NCBI GenBank assembly: GCA_019856515.1
Contig: CP082230.1
Coordinates: forward strand, 2,356,001 to 2,420,000
From: Prolixibacteraceae bacterium
GTDB taxonomy: Bacteria; Bacteroidota; Bacteroidia; Bacteroidales; Prolixibacteraceae
Direction: 5' to 3'
DNA length: 64,000 nt
Within the stretch, counting starts at the first letter, position 1. Each line of letters opens with the position of its first letter. The position numbers and the translations under genes were made by a program. The notes below the pieces were generated by a model. It worked only from the letters and a program-made list of their open reading frames with translations. It did no database searches and was not told where the DNA came from. Positions 1-7,446 of this stretch are shown one piece after another.

Positions 1-159
1 GTTAGGGTTGATAAGAACGGTCTCAACCCCCTCCTCTTTTAATGCTTTTAACGCCTGTGAACCAGAGTAGTCGAACTCTCCTGCTTCCCCAATTTTAAGG
101 GCTCCGGAACCTAATACGATAACTTTCTTCACTCTATCTTTGATATCTGTCTTAATCAT
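1..159 (-). CDS. carB: carbamoyl-phosphate synthase large subunit, N-terminal fragment
   Basis: Only the first 53 codons are in the window; the rest lies beyond its left edge. The translation starts [20 protein letters not shown] and continues with the [15 protein letters not shown] stretch that is diagnostic of the N-terminal ATP-grasp half of CarB. The large subunit makes carbamoyl phosphate from ammonia, bicarbonate and two ATP, using ammonia channelled from CarA. It sits 23 bases downstream of carA on the same strand, so the two are co-transcribed. Start ATG is the complement of 157-159. The carbamoyl phosphate it makes feeds ArgF' in the facing arginine operon as well as pyrimidine synthesis. 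Confidence 0.95.
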   Translation of the reverse strand, partial: MIKTDIKDRVKKVIVLGSGALKIGEAGEFDYSGSQALKALKEEGVETVLINPN

Positions 160-182
160 GATCTTAAAGTAATGTCTTTGGG

Positions 183-1271
183 TTATTGCTTCGCTTTGCT
201 TTTCTCGATACTCTCGATGAATTCATCAAATAGATACTCTGTATCTACTGGTCCAGAAGAAGCTTCTGGGTGGAACTGTGTAGAGAAGAATGGCTTGCTC
301 TTATGGCGTATTCCTTCGTTGGTTCCATCATTTACATTGATAAACAGCTCCTCCCACTCTTCAGGTAGCGTATCTTGGTTGATCGCATAACCGTGATTCT
401 GACTGGTAATGAAACAGCGTTGTGTTCCATTTAACAGTACAGGTTGGTTGTGACTACGGTGACCATATTTCAGTTTGTACGTCTCACATCCTGCAGCACG
501 TCCTAAAAGCTGGTTTCCTAAACAGATACCCATAATTGGAGTGTCTCCATCTAAAGCTTTACGAATATGAGAAACCGTTGCTTCACATTTTATTGGATCA
601 CCAGGTCCATTTGAAAGAAATATACCATCGCAATCGATCTGAGTGAAATCATAATCCCACGGTACTCTAATCACTGTAGTATCTCTTTTCAGTAGACAAC
701 GGATGATATTATACTTAACTCCACAATCTACAAGAACGACTTTATGATTACCATTTCCATAGGTAATTACTTCATCGGTACTTACCAAAGCAGCTAGATT
801 CTCATCGTTAGGATCACAGAAATCGATCGGTTGATCTTCAAATTCGATCTTTCCTTTCATCGATCCTTTCTCTCTTAGAATCTTAGTTAGCTGACGAGTG
901 TCAATACCAGTAATCCCCGGAACATCGTTCTCTTTTAACCAATCACCCAAACTCTTTTCGGCATTCCAGTGACTGTAGTCATCCGTGTAATCGGCAACAA
1001 CAAGACCCGATGCATGGATACGATCTGATTCATAGAATTTCTCTACTCCCTCTTGCTGATCAGCCGAAGGGATTCCGTAATTCCCTACCATAGGATAAGT
1101 CGGAACCAATATCTGTCCTTTATATGAAGGGTCAGAAAGGCTTTCGGTATATCCTACCATTGCGGTGTAAAAGACAACCTCACCAGCAATCGATTTTTCC
1201 TTTCCAAATGACTTTCCTTCGAAGATCGTTCCATCTTCCAAAACTAACTTAACATTACGAAGTTTATGCAT
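183..1271 (-). CDS. carA: carbamoyl-phosphate synthase small (glutaminase) subunit
   Basis: CarA hydrolyses glutamine and passes ammonia to CarB. From the start chosen here the protein is 362 residues, the usual CarA length. The N-terminal CPSase small-chain domain (about 1-130) contains [16 protein letters not shown]. The class I glutamine amidotransferase domain (about 175-355) has the nucleophile elbow MGICLGNQ with Cys250, and the His334/Glu336 pair in QFHPEAS. The frame is open 24 codons further upstream (to 1343), but that extension is hydrophobic filler encoded by the leader terminator and U-tract, so Met at 1271 is preferred. It is the first gene of the leftward carAB unit, divergent from argR, behind a promoter and an attenuator-like leader. 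Confidence 0.96.
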   Translation of the reverse strand: MHKLRNVKLVLEDGTIFEGKSFGKEKSIAGEVVFYTAMVGYTESLSDPSYKGQILVPTYPMVGNYGIPSADQQEGVEKFYESDRIHASGLVVADYTDDYSHWNAEKSLGDWLKENDVPGITGIDTRQLTKILREKGSMKGKIEFEDQPIDFCDPNDENLAALVSTDEVITYGNGNHKVVLVDCGVKYNIIRCLLKRDTTVIRVPWDYDFTQIDCDGIFLSNGPGDPIKCEATVSHIRKALDGDTPIMGICLGNQLLGRAAGCETYKLKYGHRSHNQPVLLNGTQRCFITSQNHGYAINQDTLPEEWEELFINVNDGTNEGIRHKSKPFFSTQFHPEASSGPVDTEYLFDEFIESIEKSKAKQ

Positions 1272-1324
1272 CACAGCGTATTTATATGTATGGTATATAT
1301 CTATTATTTCGTAAAAAAAAACAT

Positions 1325-1374
1325 AAAAAAAATGCGCCCCCACTACTTAAATTTTTAAGTAGTGAGAACGCATT
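1325..1374 (-). terminator. intrinsic terminator in the carAB leader (attenuator)
   Basis: On the minus strand the leader contains AATGCG (1374-1369), then a 10-bp perfect stem CACTACTTAA/TTAAGTAGTG (1364-1341), then CGCATT (1336-1331), and then a run of U residues ending at 1325. The two stems stack with an AGAA/CCCC-type internal loop between them, giving a hairpin plus U-tract about 55 bases before the carA start. A second copy of CGCATT just upstream (1390-1385) can pair with the same AATGCG, so terminator and antiterminator folds exclude each other. The terminator shape is seen directly. Its use as a regulated attenuator is inferred. Confidence 0.75.
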
Positions 1375-1432
1375 CCTTCCAGACAATGCGACCTTGGAGA
1401 TCGGTATTTTGAGCCTTATTTTAAACACGGTA

Positions 1433-1465
1433 CAAATTTAGGGTAAAAAAAAAGAAACTGCCAAA
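1433..1465 (-). promoter_or_regulatory. Bacteroidota-type promoter of carAB
   Basis: The minus strand reads TTTG (1465-1462), then 21 bases, then TAAATTTG (1440-1433), matching the -33 TTTG and -7 TAnnTTTG consensus of Bacteroidota housekeeping sigma factors. Transcription would begin near 1427, giving a leader of about 155 bases that contains the whole attenuator. Confidence 0.6.
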
Positions 1466-1480
1466 TAAATTATTATAAAA

Positions 1481-1499
1481 ATGAATATTTTTTCATTAA
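1481..1499. promoter_or_regulatory. candidate ARG box 1 (ArgR operator)
   Basis: ATGAATATTTTTTCATTAA is an AT-rich palindrome resembling the ArgR/AhrC operator family (CATGAATAAAAATKCAAK in Bacillus). It lies just upstream of the carAB -33 element, between the two divergent promoters. Confidence 0.4.
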
Positions 1500-1567
1500 C
1501 ATTGGTTTAACAAAGGATATTATTCACTATTTCTGCATATTTATGTAGGAGTTGTGAATAAAAGTGA

Positions 1568-1602
1568 TATATTTGCATTGTATTCATGAATAAATATTCA
1601 TC
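1568..1602 (+). promoter_or_regulatory. argR -7 element and candidate ARG box 2
   Basis: TATATTTG at 1568-1575 fits the TAnnTTTG -7 consensus. No clear -33 element is seen at the right spacing. Ten bases downstream, CATGAATAAATATTCATC (1585-1602) matches the Bacillus ARG-box consensus at about 15 of 18 positions. The operator would cover the transcription start, the usual arrangement for ArgR autoregulation. Confidence 0.55.
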
Positions 1603-1606
1603 AAAA

Positions 1607-2119
1607 ATGAAAACAAAAAAGGAGCGCTTAGTAAAAATAGTGGAGTTGATACAGAAATTTCACATAGAAAACCATGAACATTTACTAAGACTATTGGATG
1701 AAGCAGGATACGAAGTTGCGCAAGCAACACTATCAAGAGATCTAAACAGTCTGCGAGTTGTTAAGATGCGAGATGAAAATGGCGGGTTCTACTACCACCT
1801 TCCACCTTCACAGGATACGGTAGATAATTCGTCGGGAAATGAGTCAAACACGTCGCATGTTAACTTTCTAGCCGATGGCTTTAGAAGCTTGGTTTTTTCA
1901 AGCAATACTGGAGTAATTAAGACCACTCCAGGCTACGCGAGTAGCATTGCGGCCATTATAGATGGTCAGGATATTTTTGAGATATTGGGAACAATAGCTG
2001 GTGACGATACTATTTTACTTGTCATTAGAGAGGGAGTAACAAGAAAGTCAGTAGCAATAGCACTGATTCAACTATTCCCTAGACTATCTAACTCCATTCA
2101 TCTAGAAGACTATCCTTAA
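1607..2119 (+). CDS. argR: arginine repressor ArgR
   Basis: ArgR is the arginine-sensing regulator, a winged-helix DNA-binding domain joined to a C-terminal hexamerisation and arginine-binding domain. From Met at 1607 the protein begins MKTKKERLVKIVELI and is 170 residues long, typical of the family. The DNA-binding domain includes the conserved QATLSRDLNSLRVVK recognition helix. The C-terminal half carries GQDIFEILGTIAGDDTILLV, the GTIAGDDT arginine-site signature. An upstream in-frame ATG at 1586 adds seven residues, but it lies inside the candidate ARG box and almost on the predicted transcription start, so 1607 is preferred. First gene of the arginine/proline operon. Confidence 0.95.
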   Translation: MKTKKERLVKIVELIQKFHIENHEHLLRLLDEAGYEVAQATLSRDLNSLRVVKMRDENGGFYYHLPPSQDTVDNSSGNESNTSHVNFLADGFRSLVFSSNTGVIKTTPGYASSIAAIIDGQDIFEILGTIAGDDTILLVIREGVTRKSVAIALIQLFPRLSNSIHLEDYP

Positions 2120-2185
2120 TATCAATATCGTATTGGTATCAGAGAATCGTTATGGAGTAGATAATTTATTAACGAGAGAAAACGA

Positions 2186-2860
2186 ATGAAAGCGGGAATT
2201 AATATTGACGTGGTCGTAGCTACCGAAGCACATATACTATATGTAGAAGTTATCAATGATACTATCGAGAAAGCCTCAAAAGAGCGTGGAACGGGTATTG
2301 CAAAACGTACATATGAATATGTAGCCAATAAGATTTCGGAAGGCAAAGCAGTGATTGCACTTCATGGCAATGAGTTTGCAGGATTCTGCTACATTGAATC
2401 GTGGGGACACAATAAGTTTGTGGCCAATTCAGGTCTGATTGTATCTCCTGAATATCGAGGACATGGGCTAGCAAAACGAATCAAGAAGCGAGCCTTTGAA
2501 CTTTCACGTCAAAAATTTCCTGATGCTAAAATATTTGGATTAACCACAGGACTTGCTGTGATGAAAATCAATTCAGAATTAGGTTATCGTCCCGTAACTT
2601 TTTCAGAGTTAACCGACGACCAAGCCTTTTGGGGTGGTTGTAAAAGTTGTGTTAACTACGACATTCTGGAACGTACAGAAAAAACCAAATGTTTATGTAC
2701 TGGAATGCTCTTCGATCCTGTATGGGAAGAAGAGAAACAGAAGCAGGAAAGCAGATGGCAGCGATGGAAGTTATGGCTTAGAAATCGTAAGGACAGAATG
2801 GTCGCCTTTGCATTTACTGGAGTCCGTGTTGAGAATAATACCCGTTCTACAGTAAAATAG
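2186..2860 (+). CDS. GNAT acyltransferase, probable N-acyl-glutamate synthase (ArgA function)
   Basis: A 224-residue GNAT-fold protein. Motif A, the acyl-CoA pyrophosphate-binding loop, is VSPEYRGHGLAKRIKK at about 86-101. Behind the GNAT core sits a cysteine cluster, Cys152-x2-Cys155 and Cys169-x-Cys171, likely a metal site, followed by a basic tail. No argA or argJ of the usual kind is present in the cluster. This gene sits between argR and argG, as a related GNAT does in Bacteroides. From recall, the Bacteroides homologue has been proposed by mutant fitness work as the N-acyl-glutamate synthase of that genus. The first step of arginine synthesis, acylation of glutamate with succinyl- or acetyl-CoA, is therefore the best assignment, though not provable from sequence. 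Confidence 0.75.
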   Translation: MKAGINIDVVVATEAHILYVEVINDTIEKASKERGTGIAKRTYEYVANKISEGKAVIALHGNEFAGFCYIESWGHNKFVANSGLIVSPEYRGHGLAKRIKKRAFELSRQKFPDAKIFGLTTGLAVMKINSELGYRPVTFSELTDDQAFWGGCKSCVNYDILERTEKTKCLCTGMLFDPVWEEEKQKQESRWQRWKLWLRNRKDRMVAFAFTGVRVENNTRSTVK

Positions 2861-2909
2861 AGATAAAACTGTTTCAATATAGTATTGGTTATAAAATAGA
2901 AGCATAAAA

Positions 2910-3015
2910 ATTTCTATGGTATAAGGGGATGTAGCCTAAGCAAGTGAGGCAAACAGGAATACTGTCTAAAATCGTTTGTCTTACAGAGGTAGGATACATC
3001 ACCCAGCCTAGAAAT
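2910..3015 (+). promoter_or_regulatory. structured RNA leader of argG
   Basis: The 201-base gap before argG holds a long nested fold: ATTTCTA/TAGAAAT (2910-2916 with 3009-3015), then GGG-GATGTA/TACATC-a-CCC (2925-2933 with 2995-3004), then CCT/AGG (2935-2937 with 2987-2989), then an 11-bp stem GTGAGGCAAAC/GTTTGTCTTAC (2944-2954 with 2974-2984, two G-U pairs). An alternative small hairpin GCCT/AGGC (2934-2937 with 2947-2950) would compete with the 11-bp stem. No U-tract follows. It could be a riboswitch-like leader, a processing site or a dispersed hairpin; I do not recognise a named family. Confidence 0.5.
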
Positions 3016-3061
3016 CTCATCATATTTAAGATCAAAATCATCGTTTAATATACATACTCCA

Positions 3062-4255
3062 ATGGAAAATAAGAAAGTAGTTTTGGCCTATAGTGGTGGA
3101 TTAGACACCTCTTATTGTGCCATGTATCTAGCGAAAGAGAGAGGTTTAGAAGTTTATACTGCCTTAGCAAACACAGGAGGTTTCACCCAAGAAGAGTTAG
3201 TTGTCATTGAGAAGAAGGCACTTGCTATGGGAGTGAAAGCTCACGTTACACTAGACGTTACCCAAGAGTACTATGATAAAGGGATACGTTATATGGTTTA
3301 TGGCAATGTGATGCGTAACAACACCTACCCTATCTCTGTTAGTTCAGAACGTATTTTCCAAGCCATGGCTATTGCACAATATGCCAATGAAATTGGAGCT
3401 AAATATATTGCTCATGGTAGCACTGGGGCTGGTAACGATCAGGTTCGTTTCGACTTAGCCTTCGAAGTTCTATCACCACAAATCGAAGTCATCACTCCTA
3501 CACGTGACATGCAGTTGACCCGTGAATATGAGATCAACTACTTAAAAGAACATGGAGTAGATGCTGATTTCGAGAAGATGGAGTACTCGATCAATGCAGG
3601 CCTTTGGGGTACTAGTATCGGAGGAAAAGAGACTTTAACTTCGGATCAAACACTTCCGGAGTCGGCCTACCCAAAACAGGTAGAGAAGACCACTCCTGAG
3701 ACGATGACTATTGGCTTTAACAAAGGAGAGATAAGTACTGTCAATGGTGTAGCTTATGACAATGCGATAGATGCCATTCGTAAAGTAGAAGAGATCGGTT
3801 CTGCATTTGGTATTGGACGTGATATGCACATTGGGGATACTATTATTGGAATTAAAGGTCGTGTTGGTTTCGAAGCAGCAGCTCCGATGTTAATCATCAA
3901 GGCACACGAGATGCTAGAGAAGCACACCTTGACCAAGTGGCAACAACATTGGAAAGATCAGCTAGGCAATTGGTACGGGATGTTTATGCATGAGTCGATG
4001 TACCTTGATCCCGTGATGCGTGATATTGAGAAGTTCTTAGAGAACACCCAACGTAATGTTACTGGGGAAGTATCGATCATGTTAAAACCAGAACACTTCA
4101 CTCTAGTAGGTATTCAATCAGAGAATGACCTGATGCGCTCTAAGTTCGGCGAATATGGTGAAATGAATAAAGGCTGGAGTGCTGATGATGTCAAAGGATT
4201 CACAAAGATTCTTTCAAATCAACTTAAGATATACTACTCGGTGAACGAGGAGTAA
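3062..4255 (+). CDS. argG: argininosuccinate synthase
   Basis: ArgG joins citrulline and aspartate using ATP to give argininosuccinate, the penultimate step of arginine synthesis in the cytoplasm. The protein is 397 residues, normal for the family. The N-type ATP pyrophosphatase loop AYSGGLDTS is at 9-17. STGAGNDQVRFDLAFE and the substrate-site region YSINAGLWGTSIGGKE are both recognisable. The partner argH (argininosuccinate lyase) is not in this window. The gene is separated from the GNAT gene by a 201-base structured leader, so its expression may be set separately within the operon. Confidence 0.96.
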   Translation: MENKKVVLAYSGGLDTSYCAMYLAKERGLEVYTALANTGGFTQEELVVIEKKALAMGVKAHVTLDVTQEYYDKGIRYMVYGNVMRNNTYPISVSSERIFQAMAIAQYANEIGAKYIAHGSTGAGNDQVRFDLAFEVLSPQIEVITPTRDMQLTREYEINYLKEHGVDADFEKMEYSINAGLWGTSIGGKETLTSDQTLPESAYPKQVEKTTPETMTIGFNKGEISTVNGVAYDNAIDAIRKVEEIGSAFGIGRDMHIGDTIIGIKGRVGFEAAAPMLIIKAHEMLEKHTLTKWQQHWKDQLGNWYGMFMHESMYLDPVMRDIEKFLENTQRNVTGEVSIMLKPEHFTLVGIQSENDLMRSKFGEYGEMNKGWSADDVKGFTKILSNQLKIYYSVNEE

Positions 4256-4275
4256 TACCAATTCAAAAACACATG

Positions 4276-4344
4276 TATTGGTTCATCCAATACTTAAATT
4301 TATCCTGAATAGAGGGACCCCGATAGTGGGTCCCTTAAGATAAA
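4276..4344 (+). promoter_or_regulatory. tandem hairpins between argG and argC
   Basis: Two stems fill the 157-base gap. The first is TATTGG/CCAATA (4276-4281 with 4287-4292). The second is AGGGACCC/GGGTCCCT (4313-4320 with 4328-4335), enclosed by TTTATC/GATAAA (4299-4304 with 4339-4344). No U-run follows, so this is not a classical terminator; partial termination or mRNA processing is possible. Confidence 0.5.
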
Positions 4345-4412
4345 TACAACCCAAAATTAAAAAATCACCTCTCTCATATATCGAGAGAAGGAAGCCTATA
4401 AATTAGAATACC

Positions 4413-5387
4413 ATGGATCATAAAATAAGTGTTGGCATCGTTGGTGGCGCTGGCTATACAGCGGGAGAACTACTTCGTATTCTTCTTTTTCACCCATATG
4501 TTCAGATCACCCATATTCAAAGCGGAAGCTATGATGGCAAGTTGGTTACAGAGGTACACAAAGACCTTATTGGAGAAACCAACATTCGTTTCTCTGATAT
4601 CGAAATGGATCATGTAGATACCATCTTTTTATGTATGGGACATGGCAAGTCGAAAGAGTATATGGAGAAGACAGATATCCCTAGTCATGTGAAGATCATC
4701 GACCTCTCTCACGACTATCGCTTGAAAGCCAAAGGAAACGACTTTGTTTATGGTCTTCCTGAATTAAACAGAGAAACCATTGCCCAAGCACAACATATTG
4801 CCAATCCAGGGTGTTTTGCCACTGGAATCCAACTGGCACTACTTCCATTAGCCAATGCCCAACTACTGAAAGACGATATTCATATCCAAGCCATCACAGG
4901 CTCTACGGGTGCAGGTCAAGCACCTTCAAGAACATCTCATTTCAGTTGGAGAAACAACAACCTATCTGTTTATAAAGCATTCTCACACCAACACTTAGGC
5001 GAAATTGGACAAAGCATCACTCAGCTACAGCCCGATTTCAATCACGATATCAACTTTATTCCACTAAGAGGCAATCATACACGAGGAATATTTGTGAGTG
5101 CTTACACCCAATACAGTGGTTCTTTGGAAGCTGCACAAGCATGTTACAAAAGCTACTATGCATCTCACCCTTTTGTTCATGTCGTGGAAGAGAATCCCGA
5201 CTTGAAACAGGTGGTCAACACCAACAAAGCGCTGGTTTACCTAGAAGTACATCAAGGAAAGCTAATGATCCTTACATGTACCGACAATCTACTCAAAGGG
5301 GCTTCAGGACAAGCGGTACAAAATCTTAATATTTTATATGGACTAGATGAATTCACTGGTCTTCATCTTAAACCATCGGTATTTTAG
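4413..5387 (+). CDS. argC: N-acyl-gamma-glutamyl-phosphate reductase
   Basis: ArgC reduces N-acyl-glutamyl phosphate to the semialdehyde with NADPH. The protein has 324 residues. The Rossmann-type N-terminus is VGIVGGAGYTAGELLR. The catalytic cysteine is Cys134 in NPGCFATG. HxxR-type substrate residues appear in PLRGNHTRGIF. It begins after the argG-argC hairpins and is followed after two bases by argD, so argC and argD are translationally close-packed. Given the ArgF' type in this operon, the natural substrate may be the N-succinyl rather than the N-acetyl compound. Confidence 0.95.
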   Translation: MDHKISVGIVGGAGYTAGELLRILLFHPYVQITHIQSGSYDGKLVTEVHKDLIGETNIRFSDIEMDHVDTIFLCMGHGKSKEYMEKTDIPSHVKIIDLSHDYRLKAKGNDFVYGLPELNRETIAQAQHIANPGCFATGIQLALLPLANAQLLKDDIHIQAITGSTGAGQAPSRTSHFSWRNNNLSVYKAFSHQHLGEIGQSITQLQPDFNHDINFIPLRGNHTRGIFVSAYTQYSGSLEAAQACYKSYYASHPFVHVVEENPDLKQVVNTNKALVYLEVHQGKLMILTCTDNLLKGASGQAVQNLNILYGLDEFTGLHLKPSVF

Positions 5388-5389
5388 TT

Positions 5390-6514
5390 ATGAAACTATT
5401 CGACGTTTACTCTCTGTTTGATATTACCCCTGTTAGTGCCAAAGATTGCACCATTACAGATAATGAAGGAAAAGAGTACTTAGATCTATATGGAGGACAC
5501 GCCGTGATCTCTATAGGTCATAGTCACCCTCTCTATGTAAATAATTTGCAAGATCAAGTTGCCAAAATTGGGTTCTATTCTAACTCTGTACAGAACCCAT
5601 TACAAGAGGCTCTAGCTTCTAAACTTGGAAGCATGTGTGGCTATTCTGATTACGATCTATTCTTGACAAATTCAGGGGCTGAGTCTGTGGAGAATGCACT
5701 TAAACTAGCCTCATTTCATACTGGCAAAACAAAGGTAATCTCTTTTGATAAATCATTTCATGGACGTACCTCTGCAGCAGTGGCAGTAACAGACAACCCG
5801 AAGATCATTGCACCTATTAATGCACAACACCAAAATATAATCTTGCCTTTCAACGATCTTTCAGCAGTTAAAGCGACCCTTAAAGAAGAGAAAGTCGCTG
5901 CCATTATCGTTGAAGGAATCCAAGGTATTGGAGGAATCAGAATACCAGACAAAGCATTCCTAGAAGGAGTTCGAAGTCTGTGCGACCAATATAAAGTTGT
6001 TCTTATTCTTGACGAGATCCAATCAGGATATGGACGTAGTGGTAAATTCTTTGCACACCAACATAGTGGGGTGAAAGCCGATATCGTAACGATGGCCAAA
6101 GGGATGGGGAATGGATTTCCGGTAGGAGGTGTTCTTATTGCACCACATATAAAAGCCGTGAAAGGAATGCTTGGCACCACCTTTGGAGGTAACTACCTGG
6201 CTTGCAGCGCTTCATTATCAGTCTTAGAGGTAATGGAAAAGGAGTCTTTAATAGAGAATGCCGAAAAGATAGGAAATCATCTCATGAATGCACTTGCATC
6301 TATCCCACAGATCAAAGAGGTTAGAGGACAAGGATTAATGATAGGAATTGAGATGGACGAACCGATTGCTCCATTAAGACTCTCGCTACTTAAAGATCAT
6401 CATATCTTTACTGGTGTAAGTGGGCAACACATCATTCGTCTGCTTCCCCCATTAACTCTTACACTAGAAGCAGCAGATCGATTTATTGAAACCTTTAAGA
6501 AGGTATTGATATAG
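5390..6514 (+). CDS. argD: N-acyl-ornithine aminotransferase
   Basis: ArgD is a class III PLP aminotransferase converting the acylated glutamate semialdehyde to acyl-ornithine with glutamate as amino donor. The protein has 374 residues. The cofactor-binding stretch LTNSGAESVENALKLA and the aspartate in ILDEIQSGYGRSGKF are present. The Schiff-base lysine is Lys237 in MAKGMGNGFPVGG. Start is two bases after argC. It is slightly shorter than the E. coli enzyme (about 406), as is usual for Bacteroidota versions. Confidence 0.93.
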   Translation: MKLFDVYSLFDITPVSAKDCTITDNEGKEYLDLYGGHAVISIGHSHPLYVNNLQDQVAKIGFYSNSVQNPLQEALASKLGSMCGYSDYDLFLTNSGAESVENALKLASFHTGKTKVISFDKSFHGRTSAAVAVTDNPKIIAPINAQHQNIILPFNDLSAVKATLKEEKVAAIIVEGIQGIGGIRIPDKAFLEGVRSLCDQYKVVLILDEIQSGYGRSGKFFAHQHSGVKADIVTMAKGMGNGFPVGGVLIAPHIKAVKGMLGTTFGGNYLACSASLSVLEVMEKESLIENAEKIGNHLMNALASIPQIKEVRGQGLMIGIEMDEPIAPLRLSLLKDHHIFTGVSGQHIIRLLPPLTLTLEAADRFIETFKKVLI

Positions 6515-6535
6515 AGATAGCAAAACAGATACGGT

Positions 6536-6560
6536 TTATGCTAACATATCATTAGCATAA
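6536..6560 (+). promoter_or_regulatory. hairpin between argD and proC
   Basis: TTATGCTAA (6536-6544) and TTAGCATAA (6552-6560) form a perfect 9-bp stem with a 7-base loop in the 142-base gap. No U-run follows. It may mark a processing or pausing point between the argCD and proCBA blocks. Confidence 0.45.
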
Positions 6561-6656
6561 TACTTAAAAGTAGGTACTATTATAATGAAATAGAGAGAGA
6601 TTGTTATCTTTACATGACAAAACTCATTGTATTTTTTTATTAGATAACAGTAAGAT

Positions 6657-7442
6657 ATGGATAAAATAGCAGTAATTGGCGGAGGCAACTTAGGCGTTGC
6701 AGTGACAGAAGGAATATTAAAAGCTGGAATGGCCCCCCAATCCATTCATGTTACACGTAGACGTGTCCATTATCTTAAAGCTTTAGAAGAAAAAGGTGTT
6801 CTTGTAGGAAGTGATAACGTAGCGGCAATTACCGGTGCCGATCTTATCATCTTTGCAGTAAAACCTGCACAAGCATTAGGTATTTTAGAAGAGATAAGAC
6901 CACTGTTAACTAAAAATCAGATCTTTGTCTCTTTGGTTGCAGGAATCAATTTAGAGCATATGGAGAATGTATGGGGGATACCTTCAATATGTTTCAGAGC
7001 GATGCCAAATACTGCCATTGAACTACAGGAATCGATCACCTGTATATCACACCAAATCACTACGGTAGAGAATGTAGCTGCCATCGAGAAGTTATTCCAA
7101 ACATTGGGTCCTGTTTTAATTATTCAGGATGATATGATGGCTGCAGCAACCGTACTAGGATCTTGTGGAATTGCCTTTGCACTTCGATTTATACGTGCCG
7201 CACAACAAGGAGGAATAGAGATAGGTTTTAATGCAGAGAATTCACTGAAGATTGCAGCACAAATGGTCAAAGGGGCAGCAGAATTGGTACTTCAAAATGG
7301 GAATCATCCTGAACAAGAGATTGACAAGGTAACCACACCACATGGTATTACCATCTCCGGATTAAACACCATGGAGCACCAAGGCTTCTCGTCTGCACTT
7401 ATTCAAGGAGTATTAACCTCTTACAATAAGATTAAATCCTAA
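6657..7442 (+). CDS. proC: pyrroline-5-carboxylate reductase
   Basis: ProC reduces pyrroline-5-carboxylate to proline. The protein has 261 residues, with the N-terminal dinucleotide-binding motif IAVIGGGNLGVAV (about 4-16). The C-terminal dimerisation domain includes KVTTPHGITISGLNTMEHQGF, corresponding to the P5CR signature V(T/A)(S/T)PGGTT with H in place of G. It starts a proC-proB-proA block within the arginine operon; all three proline-specific enzymes are here. proB follows after four bases. Confidence 0.93.
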   Translation: MDKIAVIGGGNLGVAVTEGILKAGMAPQSIHVTRRRVHYLKALEEKGVLVGSDNVAAITGADLIIFAVKPAQALGILEEIRPLLTKNQIFVSLVAGINLEHMENVWGIPSICFRAMPNTAIELQESITCISHQITTVENVAAIEKLFQTLGPVLIIQDDMMAAATVLGSCGIAFALRFIRAAQQGGIEIGFNAENSLKIAAQMVKGAAELVLQNGNHPEQEIDKVTTPHGITISGLNTMEHQGFSSALIQGVLTSYNKIKS

Positions 7443-7446
7443 CTCT

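Noticed and set aside
172..390. 72-residue plus-strand frame opposite carA
   Set aside because: Shadow of the carA C-terminus on the other strand.
1272..1343. Longer CarA N-terminus from Met at 1343
   Set aside because: The 24 extra residues are encoded by the terminator stem and U-tract and have no counterpart in CarA proteins.
1331..1428. Leader peptide in the carAB leader starting with GTG at 1428
   Set aside because: It would start at or before the predicted transcription start without a ribosome site, and its codons are not enriched in Arg or another sensing residue.
2925..3005. tRNA-like reading of the argG leader (acceptor-like GGGGATG/CATC-CCC and a D-arm-like GCCT/AGGC)
   Set aside because: No anticodon arm of 5+7+5 and no T-loop GTTCRA are present; the 11-bp stem gives a better fold.
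5758..6180. 140-residue minus-strand frame opposite argD
   Set aside because: Antisense shadow of a well-conserved aminotransferase; composition is Pro/Ile/Thr-rich as expected for a shadow.
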